NCBI GenBank assembly: GCA_033961575.1
Contig: CM066727.1
Location: forward strand, 116,424,434 to 116,488,433
From: Aselliscus stoliczkanus
Taxonomy: Eukaryota; Chordata; Mammalia; Chiroptera; Hipposideridae
Length of the DNA: 64,000 nucleotides
Reading direction: 5' to 3'
Each line of letters opens with the position of its first letter. The stretch's first letter is position 1. Shown here one piece after another: positions 53,691 through 64,000 of this stretch. The position numbers were made by a program, and so were the translations under genes. The notes beneath the pieces were generated by a model. That model made no database searches, was not told the origin of the DNA, and was given only the letters and a program-made list of their open reading frames with translations.

Positions 53691-53732
53691 TGGACATATA
53701 AGAACATATAAGGACATATAGGGACATATAAT
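53691..53732 (+). repeat. 10-bp tandem repeat (ggacatataa)
   Basis: Four near-perfect 10-bp units with the core gacatata, at 53691-53732. Confidence 0.88.
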
Positions 53733-54729
53733 TCAACCACCCAGGGCCTCTCCCCTTGTCTGTACTTGTGTTGCTTTTAGGAACTGCACCTGCAGACCAG
53801 CTCTTTATTATTCTCACTTGCTGCGTGTGTTAATTTTTTCTCCTCCAATAGACACTAAACAAATGCTTGGTAACACATTTAACTCTGCTCTCTTCCCCAC
53901 CACACCCAGCACTCTACCTGATAGGCAGCCTTTGCTTGGAAGATACCTGTTACCTTTCCATGGTTTCTAGAACACTTTCCATGCACTAGACTCTGAACTG
54001 AGGGCGATGTGGATGTATTAGGAAGAATACACTTCCCCAGGAGAAAATACTTCCTTGGTGGAAGAGCTAAGCCCTACCGGAAAAATTCACTAACCTTAGC
54101 CAACCTCAGAACCAGGGCTTGTTAAATCAGACTGCAGCTAAAATGATTTTGAAAGCTCGTCAAATTTTTACTTTGATTCTTTGTCTTTGAAACTATTGAA
54201 AGTTTGTAAGAAGGGAGCAACGTGATGAAAGCATCATCCCAGGAAGATTACCTTGTAATACTGTAGAGGACAGATAAGGCCAGGGAAAGATGAAAGGTGG
54301 GGAAATCAATTTGGAAGTAGGTGTAATATGTTACAGAGGAGAGATAAATGCTGTACTAAATAATTAATTGATTGATTGGTTTTGAAATCTTCCCAAACCT
54401 CCCATCAAATCATTACACTACTGGTTCCCTCTCACTGGCAGAGTGCCCCTAAATGCTCGAGCTGACACTTCTTCCCCATAAGTTCCTTATTTACGGTATC
54501 GTCTGTCTTTTGTTTTTGTCCCTGACCCAGTTTAGAGACATTTTATCACTAAGACTGAAACTGAGGCACTCTCTAGTTTCCAAGGCAAGAATTCTTTGGC
54601 AATAAACAGATTTACAATTCCTCCCCAGACCTTCAAGGCAGAAGGACACTGCTTTCACATTTCTACAAAGCTGGGGTGTAGACTTCCTCTTCTCCATCAG
54701 TCACCACATATAAGGGTTTTGACCTTGCA
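53733..54729. other. Unclassified intergenic DNA
   Basis: No recognised exon or repeat. Confidence 0.4.
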
Positions 54730-54880
54730 TTTGATGCTTGGGCTTCTGCCTTCTCTTGTCTTACAGACTGAGTTTCTTGAGGACAGAGCCCACCTCTGCT
54801 CCCATGTTTGAGCCCCTTTCTACTGCAGTGCCTGGCACTGTGTAGGTACTTGAGAAATCTTTATGAGGATATGTTTTATT
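54730..54880 (+). repeat. L2 LINE 3' end fossil
   Basis: Forward L2: 'cagactgagtttcttgagga', 'cagagcccacctctgctccc' and 'agtgcctggcactgtgtagg'. Confidence 0.6.
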
Positions 54881-55080
54881 AAAAGTAACATTCTTCATGT
54901 ATTCAAATATGTAATGCCACATCACACAGATATCTTTGTGAAAGCATTTAGCTTACAGGATTTCTCTTTCAGACACAATTTATTATATCCACATAAGAAG
55001 GCAGTATTTAAGGTCTGCCTTCAAGAATAAGAAATCACCTCATTAACAGAGTGATCTTCAAAAAAATACATGAGTTTCTT

Positions 55081-55275
55081 TCTCCATTCCTCCCTACCTT
55101 TCTCCCTCCCTTCTCCCTTCCTTCCTTCCTTCCTTCCTTCCTTCCTTCCTTCCTTCCTTCCTTCCTTCTTTCCTTCCTTCCTTCCTTCCTTCCTTCCTTC
55201 CTTCCTTCCTTCCTTCCTTCCTTCATCTCTCCCTCCTTTCCTCCCTCCCTCCCTGCCTCTCTCCTTTCCTTCTTC
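55081..55275. repeat. (TTCC)n tetranucleotide tract
   Basis: About 26 cttc units (55117-55223) with a single cttctttcc interruption, bordered by other C/T-rich sequence. It produces artefact Lys-Glu-Gly-Arg and Ser-Phe-Leu-Pro frames on both strands. Confidence 0.97.
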
Positions 55276-55419
55276 CAGCAGACACATGATAACTGAAATG
55301 TGAGACAGTTATACAAGGCACTTTGGGACATAGGCTCCTGCCCTTAAGGAGTTAGAAATCCAGTGCAAAATACACAACTGCCCATAATTTTATTTTAGAA
55401 ATTGAATTTTATTTTAGAA

Positions 55420-55735
55420 ACAAAACAGAAACAAACTCATAGGTACAGAGAACAGACTGATGGTTGCAAGATGAGAGGGGTGTGGGGGCTGGGTGAAAAA
55501 GGGGAAGGGATTAAGAAGGACAAATTGCCAGTTATAAACACCGTCACAGGGATGTAAAGCATAGGGAATATAGTCAATAATGTAATAACTATGTATAGTG
55601 ACAAGTGGGTACTAGACTTATTGGGAGATCACTTCGTAAGTTATATAAATGTCTAACCAGTATGTTTTACATCTGAAACTAATATGATACAGTATGTCAA
55701 CTGTAATTAAAAAATAAAAAAATACATTAAAAAAT
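55420..55735 (+). mobile_element. L1 3' end, 5'-truncated
   Basis: It contains 'acaaactcataggtacagag', 'aaaggggaagggattaagaa', 'tagtcaataatgtaataact', 'tataaatgtctaaccagtat' and 'tatgtcaactgtaattaaa' with an A-rich tail. A single 3' module. Confidence 0.85.
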
Positions 55736-55739
55736 AAGA

Positions 55740-57100
55740 TACAAAGAACACAGTGCAGTCATGTGAAGAAAGAAGAAAAGGGGTGGCTTACTGCTCTATT
55801 ACTAGAATGGGTAATACGCGAGTGAGCTCTGGCACGTAGCTGCGTTTTCAATAACAAGAAGGCGGAAGGACTTCACCTGGAGGCACGGCACTGAGGGAGA
55901 GGGGGGCTCAGCGAATGTGGGGAGCCCGTGGGGAGCAAGGACAGGACAACAACGCGGTGGATGAACTGGGGTAACATGGAGGGAGTTGGTGATGGATCCA
56001 AATAAGCCACAGCAAGGACTCTGGATTCTACCCACATGCAAGGCCCACAGTGAAAGCTTTTGGAGCAATAACATGTACCCCAAATCTGGTTTTGACCCAA
56101 CAGTGCTGGCCTGGATGGTCAGCTGGCGTTTGCCCTGTGGCTTGAGGTGACTGGTGCTTGCTGCACTTTTCCTCACGGCTGCAGGAGAAAGGAAAACCCT
56201 GGCCAGAGATTCTGGACACATCCCTCTGTGGCCTAGTGCCTGGGGATTTATGTGGCTTAGCGATGGATTTATTTCTCTTTGGAGCGCTTTTTCTTGAGCA
56301 AGGGGTGGTCCCTGAAAATCCTCTCTCCCTTCTGTCTTCTCACCCTGGGGGTTGCCTTTACATTCACCGTGAGATTGAGCTAAAAGGTCTCTGAGCCTCT
56401 GTGGTCTCTCGAATAGACTGACCACCACAATGGGCAAAGAGCCCCCAAACGCTTGCCCCCTTCTCTGGCAGACTAAGCTGGCCATTGCTCACTGTGTCAT
56501 GGATTTTCCTGGCGGCCAACAGCAGATGCCACGCGATCATGGCTTGAAAGGATTCCATGCTGTCTGCACAAACAGAGGCTGGAGCCTCTGGAAACAGCTC
56601 TGCTCTCACCTCACTCCCAGAAAGCCTCCCTTCCCTGGCCGGTGCAAACAGGCCGTGAATTGTGGCTCTCACTTCTACACACTAATGTACTGTGGGACTG
56701 AGGCTTGGGGTTTTTGCCTTTAAAAAAAGTAAATCTCTCCATCTCTTCTCTGCATTGGACATGTGTCTCTGAGGGCTTCCTTCCCAGACAGCCCTGAGCA
56801 GCAGACAAGAGGATTCTTGGGAGGGGCCTGACCTGACTGCAGACACCCAGGCCGACTCACCAGCCCCGCACCGCTCCTCCCTGCACACAATGAAGTGGTG
56901 ACCACGAGCCTACTCCTGTCCACATTGCGGCGTCTCTACCCAGAATGCCCCTGATTTTCTGCTCTGCTTGAGGAACTCCTATTCATTGTTCAATGCTTAA
57001 CTTTAAGGGCTTTTGTGCTCTGAAGACTTAACTCAACTCCCAAGTAGAAAGGTACTGGCTCCCTCCTTCTCGGTGTTCCTCGAATGTGCCTCAGTGATAG
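55740..57100. other. Mostly unique intergenic DNA
   Basis: It includes a 227-codon open frame on minus (56485-55802). I see no domain, no splice context and no likely promoter. GC content of about half makes long frames likely by chance. Confidence 0.4.
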
Positions 57101-57129
57101 TGTTGATGAAACTGAATTATGGTTGTTTG

Positions 57130-57350
57130 TTTAGATTATCATTTTCCCAACTCGACTATGAGCTGCCTGAGGGAGGGATGAGGGCCTCAGGGAACAGTTG
57201 TACAGGATGTGCACTGCTCAACCCTCTGGGCTGCCATTCACATTGCAGTCCAAACATACCCTGCACAATCCTAAGCAGCAGCTTTGGGGATGGTTAGATC
57301 TTATGTTTAATAGGGTCTGGCACACAATAAAAGTTTGTTTATTTAACCTG
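57130..57350 (+). repeat. L2 LINE 3' end fossil
   Basis: Forward L2: 'caactcgactatgagctgcc', 'gagggagggatgagggcctc' and 'tctggcacacaataaaagtt'. Confidence 0.55.
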
Positions 57351-58239
57351 ATGTAAGACCACTGCTCAGATTTTTACTCCTCCTGCCCTGGTCCCATAAA
57401 AGAGGGAAAAAACACGAGTTAGCCCAACAGCCTTGCAGTGAGAAAATATCCAGCTCTCCCTGAAGAAAGTACATTGGTTATAAATCTAGGAGGGAACTCA
57501 GGATCCCAATAAGGCCTTCAGTAGCTAATGGCTGGTACAGGAATGTCAAAGGGGTTTTAGCTTGTGTCAATCAGATTAAGAGATAGCGACCACATGGAGC
57601 CCTAAACTAAGAGGTCTTCTGAGGCAGCATCCAGACTCAGTGAGGAAGAATGCCTGGATGGAAGTCCTGTCCTGGTGTGGGAGTAGGAAATGGATGCCTG
57701 TGTACCACTGGGCTGCCATCCTTTCTAGCTGGGCCCTGCACTGTGGACATGAGCTGTTACAAAACAGGAGTTCCTGAACTGCTGTGCCCTCATTGTTTGC
57801 AGAGTCCTATGAGTGGTACATGAACTTTTGTCCCTGTGCCTCAGTTTCCCATCTACATAATGAGATATCTTTCTGTTAGGATTTTGAAGAAGTGAAGGGT
57901 CAAAGGGGAGATCTAATCCCCCACTAAAAGAAAAAGACTAGATAGGAGATGGAGATGCTCAGAATCCCTTTCAAATCATCAAATGATAGAGGAAAGGAAA
58001 CAACCCATCCTCGCTCTAGTGTCATTTTATCTCTGCCAGCTGTATGTACTACCCCACGACCACCATCACTGTATCCTAGGATTAGGAAAAAGTGAAGATG
58101 GGAGGGTACGAAAGAACCTCTGAAAGACTGTTATGATAATGATAACAATGATTCTTATTACCGAAGCTCAGGAGGTGGGCACTGATGGGGTAGGGAAAGG
58201 GTTCTGGCTTCCTCTTGTCATTGGAAGAAGACCCAGAGG
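57351..58239. other. Unclassified intergenic DNA
   Basis: Possible weak MIR near 57840 ('gcctcagtttcccatctaca'). Otherwise nothing recognised. Confidence 0.4.
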
Positions 58240-58450
58240 TTCATCGTTGGAATCCTGGGCTCCAGGACTGCTGTGCCTGGGCTCAGTCCCAGCTCTGACA
58301 ATCAGCATGTGACCCTGGGCCGATTGCTCGATTATTCCTCAGGTGTTTTTTTTCTACAAAGGGGCTAATAATGACACTTGCCTCACAGGCTCATAAGGAT
58401 CAGGTGCGTTAGTCAATATGAAGTGCTTGGAGCAAAGCCTGGTCCATGCA
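58240..58450 (+). repeat. MIR SINE fossil
   Basis: Forward MIR: 'cccagctctgacaatcagca', 'tgtgaccctgggccgattgc' and 'taatgacacttgcctcacag'. Confidence 0.65.
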
Positions 58451-58919
58451 CGTCCCCAGCGTTACTGCTGTCATCACAGTTACTGTGATGATCTGGTGTC
58501 ACTTTTCGGCCTTGAGGAAGGAAAAATGGACTTAGATGATGTAACAGACCAAGGGCCACAAAGTAGCCAATCAGGCCTCTTTTTTGTTACATCAACCCCT
58601 TCTGCCCTGCTCTTGTTATCATTCCAGCTTTCACGGAGCTAGCTAAAGCTTTCATAACCTCACGTTATGAATAAGTGCATGATCAAGTGTCCTCAGCATG
58701 CTGCGAGGAACTTTCACACTCTGTCTTGGGGGCCAACCAACTAATGAAAGACCCTCTGGGCCCACACACCTGTAAGATTTTCAGATCCCCTGGATAATTC
58801 TGTGAAGTGCTACACTATTTGCATGTTCACTCATTAGTTTATTATTCTTTTAGCATATGCTAATTGGCTTTGAGAGAAAGATTGCGGAGGAAGTAAAAAG
58901 GGGTTGTTCATCTATCCCT

Positions 58920-59180
58920 TATGCATTCACACCTTCGATCCCTGCACCTGGAATACCAGTTCCTCAAGCCCCTATTGATCCTTCAAAGCCCAACACAGCT
59001 ATAACTTCCTCCTCCGCAATGCCTTCCTTATTGTCCTCCAGCCTCAAAGCAGGGTTAGTAACTTTCTCTTGAAATCTTTTTGCTTACACTGTGAGCATCT
59101 TGAAGGCACCTTTGAATGCCTGGGGGTTGACATCTAGCCTGGCACGCTGTACGTGTCCAGTGTTTGTTGGGTGAGGCCCT
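58920..59180 (+). repeat. L2 LINE 3' end
   Basis: Forward L2: 'ccctgcacctggaataccag', 'ttgatccttcaaagcccaac', 'ttcctcctccgcaatgcctt' and 'cacgctgtacgtgtccagtg'. Confidence 0.7.
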
Positions 59181-59825
59181 TTCAGCCCATAGTACACCTT
59201 TGGGGCCATGTGTTCCATAAGTTTAAGGCTTGTTTTCAGGTTGTGAATACCAGGCCAACAAAGGGATTAAAAGCAAATATGAGGAAATATTTGTCGACAA
59301 TTATGGTCGTGAAACTCCAGAACCACTTCCCTGAGATTTTGGAATTTTTTTTCCTGGGTAAGCTTTGCAAATGAGACAGGCTGATTTCATCACAGTTGTG
59401 TGTGGAAATGGGGATAGACCAGTTGGCTCTCTGTTGGCCTTCTCAGCTCCAGAAATCTTTAAGTCGACATATTAACATGTGTGGGGGTGTGTGGGGGTAA
59501 GTTGGACCCGGCTCATCCCACCTCCATAGCCCTGTGCACCTTTCACCTTGTTCAGGGTGTGCAACCCTTGCTTTCTGCTCAAGTTACTTCCTCCTTCGCA
59601 GCCAGACCAAGTCACACCTTTGCCACAAATCCTCTTTGACCAGTTCTTCCCAAAGGGAACTTCTTCTGGGTGCAGGGCAGTGTGACATTTACCAGTCCTC
59701 TAAATAATTCAGGAACATGCTACCAACTTCACAATGGGAAGCTCTTTTGAGAGAAAAAATGATTTCTCTTAGGCCCCTTGTTTCTTCCCCAGTGCCGAGC
59801 AGTTGGGAGTACTAGCATGTGTGCA

Positions 59826-59871
<46 letters not shown>

Positions 59872-60584
59872 GGTATGGCAACACAGTGTGTATCATCTGA
59901 GTCGGAGATCCTGGTGTCATACATCTGGAACAAAACAAACTCATTTATGACATCTTCCAGCATGTACAATGTCTCTGAAACATTGAGATCTCAAAGAAAC
60001 AAAACAGTTCCAAAACAGGGTGGAGAGCCGGCATGCTTTCCTTGCCTGCCTGCTTGCCCTTCCCCCCTGCCCCCCTGCCCACCTCCCCATATACAGAATG
60101 GAAACTTTCAGGGGAAAGAATTCTGAACAGCTGTTGTGAGAGACCACACAGGCTTCCCCACATCTGCAAGCATACAGCCGGTGAGCTCATTTCTCCAGGG
60201 GATGGAGTCTGAGTCTGTGGGGTCCACTTCAGTCCACCTTGGGAGGGGCTAAGGAGGAAAACGGAAGTGGCCCCAGGTGGAGGGGAAACTTTCTCATGTC
60301 AGAAAATTCACTGGAGACAGGCTAAAGGGTGAGGGATCCCTTGGTCACCTCCTTTGGTGATGAGAGCTTGCTTTGCCCGTCATAGTTAAAAGGAGGCATT
60401 AACAAATTTACAATTGATTTTAAAAAGAACCCTGACTCCCATCAAGCCCTCCTCCCCTCCTCCAAAAAGTCTAGCTCAAGAAGCAGTCACTAGTTAGGAA
60501 ATAACCTGCAAAGGAGTATGGTCCTGGGCTGTGGCAGTTTTCCCCCAAGCTTTGTAGTGTTAAAAATAATACTCTAACTTGTAC
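59181..60584. other. Mostly unique intergenic DNA
   Basis: A (GT)n run of about 21 units occupies 59829-59871. A C-rich ctgcccccctgccc tract lies at 60060-60090. No exon recognised. Confidence 0.5.
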
Positions 60585-60840
60585 AATGCTCTGTCCTCTA
60601 CAAAGAGCTTTCACTCATGGTGTCACGTTTGATCTTCAAGTGGCCCTCTGAGAGGGCAGGGCAGATATTGCTAAGAGTAGTATCAGTATCAGAACTGGCA
60701 TGGAGAAGAGTATTGACACTGACATTGGCATTTCCCTGATGTTCTAAGCTTGAAGCTGAGGCTTATGGAGGTGTCATGGATTGCCCAAGTTCACAAAACA
60801 GAACTGAGGACTTGGACTCTTAACATCTGACTTGCAAACC
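60585..60840 (-). repeat. MIR-like fossil
   Basis: Weak reverse-complement MIR: 'gctttcactcatggtgtcac', 'ggattgcccaagttcacaaa' and 'ggacttggactcttaacatc'. Confidence 0.4.
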
Positions 60841-62865
60841 TGTGTGTTTTTCCTTTTGCAAAACCATTAAGTTGTCTCACAAAAGAGCAGCTTGTTTGTA
60901 TGCGAGCTTTTACTTCCCCCATTTCTTGGGGCCTCAGTCTCACAAATGCAACCAAGCCCTGGGATTCTTATGGGTATGACACAATCACTTCCCAAGTTGA
61001 GTTTTGGCTCCATACCCTGGCAGAGCAGCAGAGGGGAGGTTCAGCAAGAATATGTAACCCCTTCGGAAATTCCATCATCATCCTCTGGATAGAAAACGAT
61101 GGCACCAAGAGCACACCAGACCAGGAGGGGACAGATCTGGGTGCTCCTGCAGCCTCTGCCTCTGCTGTCCAGCTGTGGCACGTCATAGATCCCAAGCCTG
61201 TCTTTGTCATCTGTAATGTGTGGGGGTTAGGCCAGGTGGTTTCCATAGACATTCCCAGCTCTAGTCTTCTATGGTTCCACGACAGACCGGGAACAAGGGT
61301 GGAGAATTTCCCAGAGCGAACCTCTGCCTCTGAGGCCCTTACCTCCACACTTGTCCTCCAGCCCCTGAGCCTGCTGTTAGCCTGGAGATGGCCTGGCCCT
61401 GCCTGGCTTGGGGACACCATTGTGCAACACCAGTTGAAGGTTTGGGTGAGGGTGGGCAGAGGCCAGTGGGGGGAGACCCACTGGGATATTTTTTTCAGAT
61501 GCATATGTCCCCTCTCAGGCAGCTCTTTCAGAGCTCTGGACAATGTGCTCTTTTTGTCCCCTGCTCTTTCAGCCGTCTGTTCATTCTCTTTGCATCTGCT
61601 GTCACACAGGACATCCCGGCTGGCAGGCGACCACGGGGACACATTGTGCTCCCCTAATGAAGCATGGGCTGGTGATTTGAGGGTGGTTGGGGGACTGTAG
61701 CGAGTAGGGGTGAGCAGAGGGGCACCCCATCTTTCTACTCCAGGTTCCTCTTGAGGGAAAGTAACACTGACCTCTCTGTTACTTCTCACAGTCCAAATGG
61801 ATATGCATCTAAGAGTAGAACTAGTTCTATGTCAGAGACTTCGGAGATTGGAGTGCTGAGGGGGTAAGCTCGAAGAGAGTCAGTTCAATTTTCCCTCAAG
61901 TACTGGCACTGCTGGGCAGGTGGGAGGGAGGTCCTGGGAGAAGAAGCATTGGCCAGGAGCCCATTGCCTACATGCTCCCCACATGGAGGTTCCATCCCTA
62001 TGCCATCCCACATATGAGTGGGCAAAACAGAACCCTGGGGGAATCCCCTTTCATTCCTTAAAAACTACCTGTGTCATCACCCACCTAGGGTTAGTTTCTG
62101 AAAAGTAATGTTGGATTTAGGAGGGTCAGTGAAATGATCTCATAGGGTCCCCTCAGGTGCTAATGTGTTGTATTTGGAGGCTTTCTCTATCCAGGTGAAG
62201 AAGGAAAAGAAAGACTGCTACAAGAGTTCACATGAAGTGGCCAAAGACGGGGTAAGTATCGCAGTGTGCAAATGGGCAGCTGGGTTAAATGGAGAGATGA
62301 TGGATGATTCTTCTCCCCACCCCAAACATTCTTTAAGAAAGTCCCCTCATTATGTCCAATAGTAAAAAAAAATGAAATTGGTGGAACCCTGGGGGAGGAG
62401 AGGTTTTTCTCCCTGCGTGGCTTCCAGCCTCATCTGAGAACTTTGCACCTGAAACTGAAGCTACCAGAGCTGATGGCTGTCTGGGCTGTGGGTGTGGCCG
62501 GTGGGCACCCCTGCTGCTCCCACGGCAGTGCCATCAGGTAAGGAGGCCCTGATGTTTTCAGAAGGGCTGCCCTCTGTAGCGTGGGCTCTGCCTGCAGCTC
62601 TCAGGGTCAGCAGGACTCCTTTCTCAAAAGAGAGTCCCTCGCTCCCAGGCCCCGTTCCTACTCATTACGGGGTTACCTCGCAGAAGCCAGGGCTTGCTAC
62701 AATGTTCTGGTATGTGCAGATGTCTTCCTGTTACTACAACTTAGGGTTTGTCTTTCTGCTGTGTTACTGCACACCTCCCTCCCACCAGTCCACCCCTAGC
62801 TCCTCCTGGCCTTTTTAACCGCCCACCACCCTAAATAAAAAAGCCTGGGCCTTGTCCAACAAGGC
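60841..62865. other. Unique GC-moderate intergenic DNA
   Basis: Two antiparallel open frames, 266 codons plus (60900-61700) and 273 codons minus (61789-60968), overlap almost completely. Neither shows a known domain. The piece near 61245-61280 ('ttccatagacattcccagct', 'ttctatggttcc') looks like a MIR end, which argues against coding. Confidence 0.4.
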
Positions 62866-62869
62866 CCCC

Positions 62870-63080
62870 TGTCCCCTTTAACAAACGAAGTGTGCTGGCA
62901 TTGCAATTGGTGGTCTTCTCCCTGAAGGTCATTAATTAGTACAGAATGTAGACTTCAGTTGTCTTGCCAGCCCCGATGAAAACGCAGCTGGCAGGTAGCC
63001 GAGACGGAGGAATTTGTCATAGGTTAGATCAGCCCAGGCTCTAAGAACCAAGTGTACAGCTTATGCAAATAGTTTTGCTT
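62870..63080. promoter_or_regulatory. Candidate conserved regulatory block
   Basis: Non-repetitive DNA with gtcattaattagtac (62929-62943, homeodomain type) and a perfect octamer atgcaaat (63063-63070), plus cagctggcag. Conservation is inferred from composition only. Confidence 0.3.
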
Positions 63081-63589
63081 AGCATGGATCCTGTGTTCTT
63101 ACTCCCCTTCACTCCCCCTACAACTTTTTTTTTTAACTGAAGGGTGGGGAACAAGGGAAGGAGGGAGAACAAGCACTTACTTGCCAGATCTTATTCTAAA
63201 TCAGAAAGGAGCAAATTGCTTTCCCTAAAAAAGAAAAAGGCAGGGGGGAAAAGAAGACAAAGCATCCATCCTTTGGTCTAATGTACCGAGCATTTGAAAG
63301 CTGAATTGCTCAATAAGAAAGGCTAGCAATGAGTGTATTTGGAGAGACTATTATCCCCATCAAAACTCATTCACACTCTCTGGGAGGCCTGCAGAGCACC
63401 TGGGTGGGGACTTGGAACTGGGTTCTGTTCCTCTCTGTGCCATGACTGAGTTACCTCCTCAACCCTGCCCCAGGGTCCCCAACCTTGGCAGATTCTGGTA
63501 CTAGCCAGTCTCAATTAGCCGGAGTATCTGGGCACCCACCAGTCCCAGCAGAAAGAAAGGCTACAGTGGCTTCTCTCAGCATATGCACC

Positions 63590-63800
63590 TGACTGACAAG
63601 CCAATTCTGAGCTGTGTGATTTGGGATACATGGTTAACCTCTCTGAACTCCAGCTTTCTCATCTGTAAAAACAGGGATAGCAACCTTTCCCTCATATTGG
63701 GGCACCTGATACATATTAAGGGTTCATTAATATTTAAAGAATGAAGAGGAAGGAATGAACATGCTGCCTGGTGAGCCATAGATATTCAGTAAAATGTTGG
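63590..63800 (+). repeat. MIR SINE fossil
   Basis: Forward MIR: 'gagctgtgtgatttgggata', 'catggttaacctctctgaac', 'tttctcatctgtaaaaacag' and 'tagatattcagtaaaatgtt'-like end. The last 200 bases of the window hold nothing further. Confidence 0.65.
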
Positions 63801-64000
63801 CTGAATCTTGACCAGCAGCCCAATAATGGTGACAAGACTAAAAAATAATTAAGAGGACAGTTGAATTTTACGGTCATAAAACAGCTTTCAAAGCATCAAG
63901 TTGGTTCAATGCTGGTTGTACTGAAGATGGAGGGTGGGGTAGAAGTCGGGGAAGAAAACCTCAGGGTTAATCTCGGGCTGGGTTTCTCAACCTCAGCCAT

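Noticed and set aside
53691..53732. CRISPR-like array
   Set aside because: Units are contiguous without spacers and the genome is mammalian.
55021..55331. Lys/Glu/Gly/Arg-repeat and Ser/Phe/Leu/Pro-repeat frames
   Set aside because: Pure product of the (TTCC)n tract.
55802..56485. 227-codon frame on minus
   Set aside because: No recognisable domain and no neighbouring exon signals. Kept only as unclassified DNA.

Overview
The window is mammalian nuclear DNA, almost certainly from a bat. It has a vertebrate CpG-island promoter, a GT donor splice site, MIR/L2/L3 fossils and L1 LINEs. It also carries many tRNA-headed SINEs with an A box of the type gagtggcgcagtggttaag and the tail gcccactcaacta/ccctccacaactagattgaa, which I associate with yinpterochiropteran (rhinolophoid-type) bats. 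A mariner and a tiny piggyBac-like element point the same way. The vespertilionid VES SINE signature was not seen. The exact species is inference.

Gene content is very low. The one recognisable protein-coding feature is the first coding exon of PARP11 on the minus strand (ATG at 4726, donor GT at 4708-4707), inside a CpG island at about 4530-5060. Bases 1-4708 are PARP11 intron 1, and the rest of the gene lies beyond the left edge. In human, PARP11 is followed on its promoter side by a large gene-poor interval toward CCND2. The remaining ~59 kb here fits that: no other convincing exon was found, and nearly all ORFs are chance or transposon-derived.

Layout. 1-5 kb: PARP11 intron 1 and promoter. 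5-9.5 kb: old MIR/L2/L1 and a mariner split by a SINE. 9.5-17 kb: mostly unique DNA with MIR/L2, a CTCF-like site (14599-14615) and an L3/CR1 reverse-transcriptase relic. 17-18.7 kb: an L1 with a twin-priming inversion. 19-23 kb: largely unique. 23-29.6 kb: SINEs, an L1 3' end, a multi-module SINE with a CTCF-like motif, a hAT-like element and a long L3/CR1 copy. 30.5-38.7 kb: an old L1 carrying an LTR, a SINE and a younger near-complete L1 (31415-36343). That L1 is itself hit by four SINEs and a 62-bp piggyBac-like MITE. 41.3-44.1 kb: a second L1 of the same kind, inverted, with a telomere-like repeat. 44-51 kb: SINEs and fossils. 51.8-52.4 kb: an unusually non-repetitive, motif-rich block that may be a conserved regulatory element. 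52.4-64 kb: SINE, microsatellites, old fossils and unique DNA.

The most unusual signals are the two L1 copies that keep both ends, lack most of ORF2 and share a doubled 3'UTR module; the 62-bp TTAA-flanked MITE in a SINE tail; the telomere-like insert; and the SINE-borne CTCF-like motif. No operons, CRISPR arrays or bacterial-type systems are present.
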